NCBI GenBank assembly: GCA_036560705.1 | Contig: DATBQR010000029.1 | Span: 1 to 26,770, forward strand | DNA: 26,770 nucleotides | Direction: 5' to 3' | From: RBG-16-66-20 sp036560705 | GTDB lineage: Bacteria; Pseudomonadota; Gammaproteobacteria; Burkholderiales; SG8-39 | Shown: positions 1-6,826 of the stretch, piece by piece | How the letters are laid out: each line of letters begins with the position of its first letter | Position numbering within the stretch: the stretch's first letter is position 1 | Made by a program: the position numbers and the translations under genes | The notes under the pieces: generated by a model | Told to the model about the DNA's origin: nothing | What the model saw: only the letters and a program-made list of their open reading frames with translations | The model's database searches: none

Positions 1-81
1 CTGGCTTTCAATTCGAGCTCGGGCACGTGGACCTGCTCGTCAGACCTCGACGTTTCGGTCAAGCCGAAGGCCTGCAGCTAA
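1..81 (+). CDS. Type IV pilin-like protein, C-terminal fragment (5' end outside window)
   Basis: Frame 1 is open from the first base to a TAA at 79-81 and gives 26 residues. The end has a Trp-x-Cys motif, then Asp, and a final Pro-Lys-Ala-Cys-Ser. This layout, with two cysteines bracketing a short Asp-containing loop at the extreme C-terminus, matches the disulfide-bonded D-region of type IV major pilins such as PilA. A strong terminator follows 20 bases downstream, which supports a real gene end. The N-terminal pilin helix and prepilin cleavage site lie outside the window, so a minor pilin or another short secreted protein remains possible. Confidence 0.5.
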   Translation: MAFNSSSGTWTCSSDLDVSVKPKACS

Positions 82-100
82 GCTAAAAGAAGTTCAGACG

Positions 101-135
101 ATCCCGCGCCGCGCAGAGCGGTGCGGGATTTTTTT
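101..135 (+). terminator. Rho-independent terminator of the pilin-like gene
   Basis: ATCCCGC at 101-107 pairs perfectly with GCGGGAT at 123-129. Inner pairs, including one G-U, extend the stem over a short GC-rich loop. A run of seven T follows at 129-135. It sits 20 bases after the pilin stop and before the convergent SDR gene end at 158. In the reverse direction the T-run is weak, so it mainly serves the plus strand. Confidence 0.85.
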
Positions 136-157
136 GCCCGCTGGCGTCAGTCGCCGG

Positions 158-1585
158 CTACCAATCCGTCGGCTGATAGTCCTTCAGGAATTTCCCCCAG
201 ACGTGCTCGCCGGTGTTGATGCCGGCGATGACGGGATCGACGATGCGCGCGGCACCGTCGACGATGTCCAGCGGCGGATGGAAGCGGTGCTCGGCGGTCT
301 TGCGCGCGGCGATCTCGACAGGGTCCTCGTCGGTCACCCACCCGGTATCGACGCTGTTCATGTGGATGCCGTCGGCGTGATAGTCAGCGGCGGAGGTGCG
401 CGTCATCATGTTCAGCGCCGCCTTCGCCATGTTGGTGTGCGGATGGCGGGTGGTCTTGAAGTTCCGGTAGAACTGGCCTTCGACCGCGGAGACATTGACG
501 ATGTGCTTGTCGCGCCCTGGCGCGCGCAGCATGAGCGGCTTCAGGCGCGCGTTGATGATGAACGGCGCGACGGCGTTGACCAGCTGCACTTCCAGCATTT
601 CCACCGCCGACACCTCGTCCAGCAGCAGCCGCCAGGAGTTGCGCCCGCGCAAGTCCACCTGCTGGAGGTCCTGGTCGAGACGGCCCTCAGGAAACAGATG
701 CTTCTGCACCTGGAACTCCTCTGGCAGCAGCGGCACCTGGGAAAGCTCGGGCGCGCTCGGAATTTCGGAAATAAGCTTTACTTGCGAACCCGCATGTGAA
801 CCTGCAAGCGCGGCCTTTTCCCCTTCCATCATGTGCCGGTAGAAGTCCGGCGGCCGGCGCACGGTCTGGCAGGCGTTGTTGACGATGAAATCCAGCCGGT
901 CGTGCATCTGCAGCAGCCGGCGGCAGAACGCTTCGACGCTGGGCGTGTGGCGCAGGTCGAGGCCGAATATCTCCAGGCGGCCGCCCCAGTCGGCAAAATC
1001 CGGCTCGCGCGCGTAGCGCGCCGCAGAGTCGCGGGGAAAGCGCGTGGTGACGATGAGCCGCGCGCCCGCGCGCAGCAGCTTCAGGCCGGCCTGGTAGCCG
1101 ATTTTCACGCGCCCGCCGGTCAGCAGCGCCACGCGGCCGCGCAGGTCGGCCAGCTCGGTGCGCTTGCGGAAGTTCAGCGCCGCGCACGGCGGGCACAGCT
1201 GGTCGTAGAAATGGTGGATCTCGGAATATTTCTGCTTGCAGACATAGCAGTGCTTCGCCTCCAGCGACTCGCGGCGCTCCGGGGCGATTTCCTTCGGCGC
1301 AAATACGTTCGGCGTCATGAACACCGGCTTGCGGCGCAGCTCCCGGATGCCGGTCCTCTCCAGCACCGCGTCTTCGCGCCGGTTCCAGGCCGCCTTCCTC
1401 GCGCGCTCCTCAGCCTTCATCCGGCGGCGCCGCGCGACCGGGTCGGGGTTGTAGATCCGCGCGACAGCCTCGTGAAGGCGCCGCCGTTCCTCCTCGGGCA
1501 ACCCGTCCAGCAGCCGCCAGTCGGCGGCGATCTGCTCCAGCAAGGCGAGGGCCTGGCGCAGGCCGAGGTCGTCCTTCGCGGTCAT
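158..1585 (-). CDS. SDR-family oxidoreductase with N-terminal four-cysteine module
   Basis: 475 residues from the ATG at 1585, which overlaps the stop of the upstream AcnX small subunit as TGATG; an in-frame extension to 1777 would run inside that gene and is not used. Residues 1-105 are charged and helical. Residues 113-134 hold two Cys pairs (CYVC and CPPC), probably a zinc site. A Rossmann domain follows, with a TGGRVKIG nucleotide loop at 156-163 and NNAC near 236. The catalytic region has Ser366 and Lys388, but the position of the usual tyrosine (YxxxK) is Thr384. Roughly 100 residues are inserted between NNAC and the following helix, a feature of this long SDR subfamily. The substrate is unknown. 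As the last gene after acnX it may act on the dehydrated product, which is inference. Confidence 0.85.
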   Translation of the reverse strand: MTAKDDLGLRQALALLEQIAADWRLLDGLPEEERRRLHEAVARIYNPDPVARRRRMKAEERARKAAWNRREDAVLERTGIRELRRKPVFMTPNVFAPKEIAPERRESLEAKHCYVCKQKYSEIHHFYDQLCPPCAALNFRKRTELADLRGRVALLTGGRVKIGYQAGLKLLRAGARLIVTTRFPRDSAARYAREPDFADWGGRLEIFGLDLRHTPSVEAFCRRLLQMHDRLDFIVNNACQTVRRPPDFYRHMMEGEKAALAGSHAGSQVKLISEIPSAPELSQVPLLPEEFQVQKHLFPEGRLDQDLQQVDLRGRNSWRLLLDEVSAVEMLEVQLVNAVAPFIINARLKPLMLRAPGRDKHIVNVSAVEGQFYRNFKTTRHPHTNMAKAALNMMTRTSAADYHADGIHMNSVDTGWVTDEDPVEIAARKTAEHRFHPPLDIVDGAARIVDPVIAGINTGEHVWGKFLKDYQPTDW

Positions 1586-1989
1586 CAGGATTTGCGCTTG
1601 AGCACTTCGATCAACCTGCGCGCCGGATCGACGCGCACCCAGTCGCCGGTCCTTACGGCCTCGCGCGGATGCGGCGACCAGCCTTCCGTGATCGGAATGC
1701 CCGCGAACACGGCGCCCTGCACCATCACCGGGTTGGTGACGCCGAAGATGAAGGCTTTCGGCGCGATTTTCTTCCACTTGATGTCGTAGAACGCCCAGCC
1801 CGCGGCGATGCCGCCCTTGGCGGTCGGAAAGAAGCAGATTTTGTCGACGATACTGGTGCCCTCGAGCTTGTGGCCGGGCTTGGTGATCACGCCGGTCCAG
1901 CGGTCCAGGTCGTAGCGCGGTGAGAAGCCCTCCTCCGATACGACCGCTTCTCCCTCGACCGCTGTGCCGTATGCACGCGTCACGGACAT
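1585..1989 (-). CDS. Aconitase X small (swivel) subunit, DUF126
   Basis: 134 residues from ATG 1989, five bases after the stop of the large subunit. An upstream in-frame start at 2031 would lie inside the large subunit gene. The protein has the swivelling-domain features of AcnX small subunits: a GEAVVSEEGFS-type start, GWAFYDIKWKK, and TNPVMVQGAVFAGIP. The domain closes over the active site of the catalytic subunit. Many bacterial AcnX enzymes are single fused chains; here the two parts are separate genes, as in archaeal enzymes. Characterised AcnX enzymes are cis-3-hydroxy-L-proline dehydratases in bacteria and a phosphomevalonate dehydratase in archaea. No partner gene here points to either substrate. 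Confidence 0.85.
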   Translation of the reverse strand: MSVTRAYGTAVEGEAVVSEEGFSPRYDLDRWTGVITKPGHKLEGTSIVDKICFFPTAKGGIAAGWAFYDIKWKKIAPKAFIFGVTNPVMVQGAVFAGIPITEGWSPHPREAVRTGDWVRVDPARRLIEVLKRKS

Positions 1990-1994
1990 GGAAT

Positions 1995-3236
1995 TCACCG
2001 CAAAACCCCGGAACAGGCGATCTCGACGCAATCCGCGGTGCGCCGCAGGATCGTGTTGAAGCGGTGCGCGCCGATGATGTTCACGATCTTGGCGGAATTC
2101 GACACCATGTTGGTCCAGCGGTTTTTCTCGCGCATGGACGAGAGGTTCTGCAGGATGTAGAAACAGACGCCCTCGAGAATCGTCACGCCGGCGTCTTCCA
2201 GTGTCCTTGCATAGCCGAGGTCGCGCGACTGCCGCAGGATCGCCGAATTGGTGGTGACGATGCAGGTGGATCCGGCTTTTACTTTTCTATCTTTGAACAG
2301 AGAAGCCAGATACTTCATTTCAAACAAGGATTGCTGCGGACCTGAGAAGACAACCAGCCTTGCGTCTCCGTCGCCAAGCTTGAATTCATCGAGGGTTTTC
2401 TGAATCTTTTCGTCCGTTATTTCAATTCTTTCAAAAGACGAAACCCCTCCCATCGCGACCTCGACGCTCGGCGCCTCCGGCGTGACGCCGACGAAATGGA
2501 ACATGCCCATCGAGCCGTAGCTCGCCAGCGCGGCGCCCACGTGCTTGAGTTCATCGGCGGTAGGCACGCGACGGTAGCCGTGGAATACCGGCACCGCGTA
2601 GTAGTTCTGGTGCGCTTCGCCGACCAGCTTGCCGACCGCGCCCCAGTCCGCGAGGTCCCCCAGTTCCGCTTTCAGCTCCACTGAAAAACTTCCGATTCTG
2701 TTTTCCGCCAAATGAAAACCATATTCGGGAGTTCGTCCGGTCAACGCGGCAGCCAGCGCGGCGGGGCCGGCTTCGAAGTTGGAGCGCGCGCCGAACACGG
2801 AGTTGGCGTAGATGACGGTGCCGGTGTCGCCCCAGGCGACGTGCTCGCCGAGGTGCGGCTGGTAGACGGTCTGGTAGTTGATGCAGGTGTCGGTGGTGAC
2901 GACGTCCATGCGCCGCAGTGTGGCGATGATTTCCTTTTCCTTCGCGGCCTCGCCCGCATCCTGCCCCATGCGCTCGCAGTGCGCGAAGTCGATGCAACGG
3001 GCGTTGGTCGTCGTGGGAACGGCGCAACGCGCGGATTGTTTTACTTCATTCCTGAGAAATTCCAGGCCTCCATCGCCCATCACCTCGATGTCGCCCATCA
3101 TGTGGACGTTGGTGACCGGCACGAAGCGCTTCGCGCCCCAGAATTTGCCGACTTCGATCTGGTATTCGAGCGCGCGCCTGGCCGCCTCGCCGCGCCCGCC
3201 GCCGAGGATGGACTGCTCCTCGGGGGTCAACTCCAC
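1995..3236 (-). CDS. Aconitase X catalytic (large) subunit, DUF521
   Basis: 413 residues, the usual size for a separate AcnX catalytic subunit. The start is GTG at 3236, placed 4 bases after the ferredoxin stop with an AAGGGGGAG ribosome site inside the ferredoxin gene end. Family motifs are clear: VHMMGD near residue 45, TDTCINYQ near 118, YANSVFGARSNFEAGP, and ALTGRTPEYG. Likely Fe-S ligands are Cys in TDTC, Cys in EGVCFY and the Cys in the C-terminal ACSG. AcnX enzymes dehydrate small hydroxy-acid substrates. The upstream ferredoxin gene could serve electron transfer or cluster supply, which is inference. Two AT-rich stretches (about 2275-2445 and 2685-2725) stand out from the rest of the gene. 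Confidence 0.87.
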   Translation of the reverse strand: MELTPEEQSILGGGRGEAARRALEYQIEVGKFWGAKRFVPVTNVHMMGDIEVMGDGGLEFLRNEVKQSARCAVPTTTNARCIDFAHCERMGQDAGEAAKEKEIIATLRRMDVVTTDTCINYQTVYQPHLGEHVAWGDTGTVIYANSVFGARSNFEAGPAALAAALTGRTPEYGFHLAENRIGSFSVELKAELGDLADWGAVGKLVGEAHQNYYAVPVFHGYRRVPTADELKHVGAALASYGSMGMFHFVGVTPEAPSVEVAMGGVSSFERIEITDEKIQKTLDEFKLGDGDARLVVFSGPQQSLFEMKYLASLFKDRKVKAGSTCIVTTNSAILRQSRDLGYARTLEDAGVTILEGVCFYILQNLSSMREKNRWTNMVSNSAKIVNIIGAHRFNTILRRTADCVEIACSGVLR

Positions 3237-3240
3237 CTTG

Positions 3241-3579
3241 CTACTCCCCCTTGCCAGGGTTCGGGGTGAAGTACTTGGCGTATTTGTCCGGCACTTCGTC
3301 CCAGGCGGAAGCGTCGGCAGGAGGCGTGCCCTTGCGCGTGATGTTGGGCCACTTGACCGAAAACTCCGTGTTCATCTTCAGCCATTTCTCGGCCTGGGCA
3401 TCCGAGTCGGGCACGATCGCCTTGGGCGGGCACTCGGGCTCGCACACCCCGCAATCGATGCACTCGTCCGGATGGATCACCAGCATGTTCTCGCCCTCGT
3501 AGAAGCAGTCCACGGGGCAGACTTCGATGCAATCCATGTGCTTGCACTTGATGCAGGCTTCGGTGACGACGTAAGTCAT
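3241..3579 (-). CDS. fdxA: 7Fe ferredoxin (3Fe-4S plus 4Fe-4S), FdxA type
   Basis: 112 residues from the ATG at 3579, the standard family start (MTYVVTEACIKC); an in-frame ATG at 3636 would add 19 unrelated residues across the likely promoter. The cysteine order is Cx7Cx3CP followed by CxxCxxCx3CP, the 7Fe pattern of Azotobacter FdI and proteobacterial FdxA, with one 3Fe-4S and one 4Fe-4S cluster. The C-terminal extension containing the KW..I motif is also typical. It is a cytoplasmic one-electron carrier. It is the first gene of the minus-strand operon that continues into acnX, so a shared function with AcnX is possible but unproven. Confidence 0.93.
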   Translation of the reverse strand: MTYVVTEACIKCKHMDCIEVCPVDCFYEGENMLVIHPDECIDCGVCEPECPPKAIVPDSDAQAEKWLKMNTEFSVKWPNITRKGTPPADASAWDEVPDKYAKYFTPNPGKGE

Positions 3580-3606
3580 TGCTGTGTTTGCTCTTTGCGG
3601 CTGGAA

Positions 3607-3625
3607 AGATGCGATTATCGCATCT
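3607..3625. promoter_or_regulatory. 19-bp perfect palindrome, operator candidate
   Basis: AGATGCGA-TTA-TCGCATCT has two 8-base perfect arms around a 3-base centre. It lies in the 92-base region between divergent fdxA and the cytochrome b gene and overlaps the proposed -10 of fdxA. A repressor or activator site could control one or both operons. No regulator gene lies next to it. Confidence 0.5.
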
Positions 3626-3642
3626 GTCAAAGGCAATGTAAG
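3614..3642 (-). promoter_or_regulatory. Candidate sigma70 promoter of the fdxA-acnX-SDR operon
   Basis: On the minus strand CTTACA (3642-3637) is followed, after 17 bases, by GATAAT (3619-3614). This is 4 of 6 and 5 of 6 against TTGACA/TATAAT, about 35 bases ahead of the fdxA ATG. The -10 lies inside the 19-bp palindrome. Confidence 0.4.
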
Positions 3643-3671
3643 GTATCGGTACCCATGCCGACCAAACGTGT

Positions 3672-4268
3672 ATGAAAAAGGTCCACCCGCTGCTGGTGCG
3701 CATCACTCACTGGGTCAACGCCCTCGCCATCCTTGTGATGGTGATGTCCGGCTGGAAGATCTATAACGCCTCGCCGCTGTTCGGCTTCACCTTCCCCGAC
3801 GGTTTCACCCTGGGCGGCTGGCTGGCGGGCGCGCTGCAGTGGCATTTCGCCGCGATGTGGGTGCTGGCGATCAACGGCATGATTTATCTTGCATACGGCG
3901 TTTTCTCGGGTCACCTGTTGCGCAGGATGTTCCCGATCTCCCCGCGCGCGATGCTGCACGATGTCCTGAACGCCCTGCGCGGGCGGCTGTCACACGAAGA
4001 CCTGTCGGTCTACAACGCGGCGCAGAAGGCGGCCTATGTCGGGGCTATCCTGCTCGCCACCGGCCTGATCCTGACCGGCCTGGTGATCTGGAAGCCGGTG
4101 CAGTTCTACGCGCTCGGTTCCCTGATCGGCGACTACGAAGGCGCGCGGCTGCTGCATTTCTTCTGCATGAGCGGGCTCGTGCTGTTCGTGCTGGTGCACG
4201 TGCTGATGGTGATCCTGGTGCCGAAGACATTCCTGACGATGATTACGGGACGGCTGAAAAATGGATAG
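3672..4268 (+). CDS. Membrane cytochrome b (b561/NapC-type di-heme subunit)
   Basis: 198 residues with four to five hydrophobic helices. Histidines likely to bind heme are in RITHWVN (helix 1), LQWHFAAMW (helix 2), ARLLHFFCMS and LVLVHVLMVI (last helices). This is the layout of the cytochrome b subunit found with molybdoenzymes, hydrogenases and thiosulfate reductases. It overlaps the next gene by 8 bases (ATGGATAG), so the two are translationally coupled. It probably passes electrons between the quinone pool and the molybdoenzyme outside the membrane. The start is the ATG at 3672; no good ribosome site precedes it. Confidence 0.85.
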   Translation: MKKVHPLLVRITHWVNALAILVMVMSGWKIYNASPLFGFTFPDGFTLGGWLAGALQWHFAAMWVLAINGMIYLAYGVFSGHLLRRMFPISPRAMLHDVLNALRGRLSHEDLSVYNAAQKAAYVGAILLATGLILTGLVIWKPVQFYALGSLIGDYEGARLLHFFCMSGLVLFVLVHVLMVILVPKTFLTMITGRLKNG

Positions 4269-5004
4269 CAAGCTCGAGAATCATCAAGGCCCTTTACTGG
4301 CGAGCCTCGAACGGCGCCTGTTCCTCCGGCAGGGCCTGTCGCTGGGCGCGCTGTCGCTGCTCTCCGGCTGCGCCCTGACCGACGACGACTCGGTGCAGAA
4401 GGTGCTGACCGCGATGTCGCGCTGGAACGACGGCGTGCAGGCGAAAATCTTCAGCGCGCAGCGCCTCGCGCCGGAATTTGCGGAGAACCGGATCACGCGG
4501 CCCTTCCCGTTCAACGCCTTCTACGGCGAGGACGAGGCGCCACTGGTCGACGCCGGCGACTACAAGCTGGAAGTCGGCGGCATGGTGAGGGAAAAGAAGG
4601 CCTGGAGCCTGCCCGAGCTCTACGCCCTGCCCCAGGTATCGCAGGTGACGCGCCACATCTGCGTGGAGGGCTGGAGCGCGATCGGCAAATGGAGCGGCCC
4701 GCGTTTTTCGGATTTCCTGCGGCGCGTCGGGGCCGACACGACGGCGCGCTACGTCGGCTTCAAATGCGCCGACAAGTACTACGGCAGCGTGGACATGGCC
4801 ACCGCCCTGCACCCGCAGACCATCATGGCGTTCAGGTACGCCGACCAGGTCCTGCCGGTGAAGTACGGCTTCCCGTGGAAGCTGCGCGTGCCGACCAAGC
4901 TGGGCTTCAAGAACCCGAAGCACATCGTGGCGATGTTCGTCACCAACGACAACCCGGGCGGCTACTGGGAGGACCAAGGCTACAACTGGTTCAGCGGCTC
5001 CTGA
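4261..5004 (+). CDS. Molybdopterin-dependent oxidoreductase (sulfite oxidase fold), Tat lipoprotein
   Basis: 247 residues. The N-terminus has a twin-arginine motif (ERRLFLRQG, Arg18-Arg19), a hydrophobic run and a lipobox LSGC with Cys37, so it is probably exported by Tat and anchored as a lipoprotein. The molybdopterin-binding domain follows, with Cys134 in RHICVEGWSAIGKWSGP as the expected Mo ligand. The end (NPGGYWEDQGYNWF) is typical of the family. Relatives include MsrP/YedY, which repairs oxidised methionine with the membrane protein MsrQ. The partner here is a different cytochrome b, so the substrate is left open. There is no C-terminal dimerisation domain as in classical sulfite oxidases. 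Confidence 0.85.
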   Translation: MDSKLENHQGPLLASLERRLFLRQGLSLGALSLLSGCALTDDDSVQKVLTAMSRWNDGVQAKIFSAQRLAPEFAENRITRPFPFNAFYGEDEAPLVDAGDYKLEVGGMVREKKAWSLPELYALPQVSQVTRHICVEGWSAIGKWSGPRFSDFLRRVGADTTARYVGFKCADKYYGSVDMATALHPQTIMAFRYADQVLPVKYGFPWKLRVPTKLGFKNPKHIVAMFVTNDNPGGYWEDQGYNWFSGS

Positions 5005-5024
5005 GCCCCGCGGGCACCCCGCAA

Positions 5025-5504
5025 TTATCCGCACAGCTTATCGAGTAATTTTCTGAGCGCGGCGCGTTCGCGCGGCGCGAGCCGCGACGCGAACGCGGCG
5101 TCGTTGGCGCGCACCCGCCGATTCAGGTTCCGCAAATTCGTTTCGCCCCGGCCGGTGAGGTACAGCCCCCAGGAACGCGCGTCGTCCTGCCGGTGTCGCC
5201 GCTCCACCAGGCCGCGCTGCTCCATCCAGTCGACCACCATCATCGCGCCCGAGCGCGCGGTGCCAAGCGCCGCGCCGAGGGCCGACTGCGTCAGTCCCGG
5301 GTTGGCGCCGACGATCGTGAGCGCGGTATAGCGCGCCGGCGTGATGTCCAAGCGCTCGGTCGCCCGGTGGAAGGCATCGAAGCCGGCCAGTTGCGCGCGT
5401 CGCAGCAAATACCCGAAATGCTCGCCGAGATCACCGTAGCTCAGGCCTTCGACACGCGCTATGCTGCCGGGGCGGGCTCCACGTGTTTTGAGAGACGGTT
5501 TCAT
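5025..5504 (-). CDS. MarR-family transcriptional regulator
   Basis: 159 residues from ATG 5504; an in-frame extension to 5969 would run through the transporter gene on the other strand. The core has the winged-helix order of MarR: helical N-terminus (FGYLLRRAQLAGFDAFHRA), the helix-turn-helix (LTQSALGAALGTARSGAMMVVDWMEQRGLVERR) and the basic wing (RQDDARSWGLYLTGRG). MarR proteins usually bind aromatic or phenolic effectors and repress a neighbouring divergent operon. The divergent ABC operon starts 58 bases away, and an imperfect palindrome sits over its promoter. The ligand may therefore be the transported compound, which is inference. Confidence 0.9.
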   Translation of the reverse strand: MKPSLKTRGARPGSIARVEGLSYGDLGEHFGYLLRRAQLAGFDAFHRATERLDITPARYTALTIVGANPGLTQSALGAALGTARSGAMMVVDWMEQRGLVERRHRQDDARSWGLYLTGRGETNLRNLNRRVRANDAAFASRLAPRERAALRKLLDKLCG

Positions 5505-5506
5505 CG

Positions 5507-5535
5507 TTGACCCGTCGATTGTAATGCTATATAAC
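5507..5535 (+). promoter_or_regulatory. Candidate sigma70 promoter of the ABC transporter operon
   Basis: TTGACC (5507-5512) and TATAAC (5530-5535) are separated by 17 bases, matching the consensus at 5 of 6 in each box. It lies in the short divergent region, followed by a strong GGAGGAGG ribosome site at 5551-5558 ahead of ATG 5563. Confidence 0.65.
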
Positions 5536-5537
5536 AA
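5519..5537. promoter_or_regulatory. Imperfect palindrome over the -10, MarR operator candidate
   Basis: The 19 bases read TTGTnAT-n5-ATnACAA, with outer arms TTGT/ACAA and inner AT/AT. The size, the TTG/CAA edges and the position over the -10 box fit known MarR operators. It is the only such site between the MarR gene and the transporter. Confidence 0.45.
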
Positions 5538-5562
5538 CCCGCAACTTCCAGGAGGAGGACTC

Positions 5563-6798
5563 ATGAATCGTCGCGACTTCAACAAGGCCGTCGTAGCCAC
5601 TACCGCGGCCGCCGGCGCCGCCAGCGCGTTTTCCCCGCTCAACGTCCTGGCGCAATCGCAGAAACTCAAGGTCGGCGTGCTGCTGCCGCGCTCGGGGTTC
5701 CAGGGCCTCATCGGCCAGTCCTGCCAGAAGGGCGCGGACCTCGCGCCCGGCGTGATCAAGCAGCTGCTCGGCGTCGACATCGAGCTGATGAACGCCGACA
5801 CCGAGACCAACGTCGACACCGCGCGCACGAGGGCCGAGAGGCTCATCCAGGAAGGCGCGAACGTGCTGGTCGGCCCCTTCGATTCCGGCGCCGCGAGCGC
5901 GATCGCCCAGGTCGCCGAGCAGCGCGGCGTGCCGTTCGTCATCAACATCGCCGCCGCCCCGCCGATCACCGAGCAGGGCTACAAGTTCGTGTTCCGCAAT
6001 TTCCCGACCGCCATCGACCTGACCCGCAACGGCCTGTCCCTCATCGGCGACCTGTTCCGCGCCACCAACGTCGCGCCGCGCACCGCGGTGTTCATGCACG
6101 TCAACGACACCTTCGGCCAGGCGATGTTCAGGGGCATCAGCGCCACGCTGCCGCACCTGACCAACCTGCCGTTCAAGATCGTCGACACGATTTCCTACGA
6201 CCCCGCCGCCAAGGACCTGACGGTGGAAGTGTCGAAGGCGAAAGCCGCCAACGCCGACTTCCTCCTGCTGGTGTGCCGCCTGAACGACGCCATCATCCTG
6301 CGCCGCGAGATGGTCAAGCAGCGCTGGTTCCCGATGGGCGTGGTGAGCCCGGGATCGCCGGGCATGTACGAGGAGCAGTTCTCCAAGGCGCTCGGTCCGA
6401 TCGCAAACTACTGCATCTCGAACGCGCCCTGGTACAACCCGAAGACCCACATGACCAAGGTGGTGAAGGCGGCGTTCGAAAAGCAGAATCCGAAGGAAAA
6501 GTTCGTGTTCCACGGCACCAACGTGGTCTACACCTACGAATCGATCCTGATCGCCGCGGATGCGTTCAAGCGCGCGAAGAGCACCGATCCGAAGGCGCTC
6601 GCCGACGCCATCCGCCAGACCAACATCGTCGATCGTACCGTCCTCGGCGGCCCGCTCAAGTTCAACGCCAAGGGCCAGGTGGAAGGCAACCTCTCGGCCT
6701 GCACGCAGAACCTGAACGGCGAACCGCGCGTGATATTGCCGGTGGAAGCGGCCGAGGCGAAAGCGGTGTTCCCCGCGCCGGACTACAAGAAGGCGTAG
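5563..6798 (+). CDS. ABC transporter substrate-binding protein, branched-chain amino acid/aromatic acid type
   Basis: 411 residues from ATG 5563, chosen for its GGAGGAGG ribosome site and Tat signal (MNRRDFNK, then an Ala-rich run, cleavage probably after LNVLA at residue 30). The mature part has the type I periplasmic-binding fold of the Leu/Ile/Val family: KVGVLLPRSG at the start, an LVGPFDSGAASAIAQVAEQRGVPFV segment, and GLSLIGDLF. It binds a solute outside the membrane for the permeases encoded downstream. In beta- and alphaproteobacteria such Tat-exported relatives often bind aromatic acids rather than amino acids. The divergent MarR gene would fit that, but the ligand cannot be read from sequence. 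Confidence 0.9.
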   Translation: MNRRDFNKAVVATTAAAGAASAFSPLNVLAQSQKLKVGVLLPRSGFQGLIGQSCQKGADLAPGVIKQLLGVDIELMNADTETNVDTARTRAERLIQEGANVLVGPFDSGAASAIAQVAEQRGVPFVINIAAAPPITEQGYKFVFRNFPTAIDLTRNGLSLIGDLFRATNVAPRTAVFMHVNDTFGQAMFRGISATLPHLTNLPFKIVDTISYDPAAKDLTVEVSKAKAANADFLLLVCRLNDAIILRREMVKQRWFPMGVVSPGSPGMYEEQFSKALGPIANYCISNAPWYNPKTHMTKVVKAAFEKQNPKEKFVFHGTNVVYTYESILIAADAFKRAKSTDPKALADAIRQTNIVDRTVLGGPLKFNAKGQVEGNLSACTQNLNGEPRVILPVEAAEAKAVFPAPDYKKA

Positions 6799-6826
6799 GC
6801 AGGAGCGCAGAAGCCCGCCTGACCGC

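Noticed and set aside
4294..5034. Minus-strand frame of 246 codons over the molybdoenzyme gene
   Set aside because: Shadow of the plus-strand gene, with biased Arg/His/Val composition and no recognisable motif.
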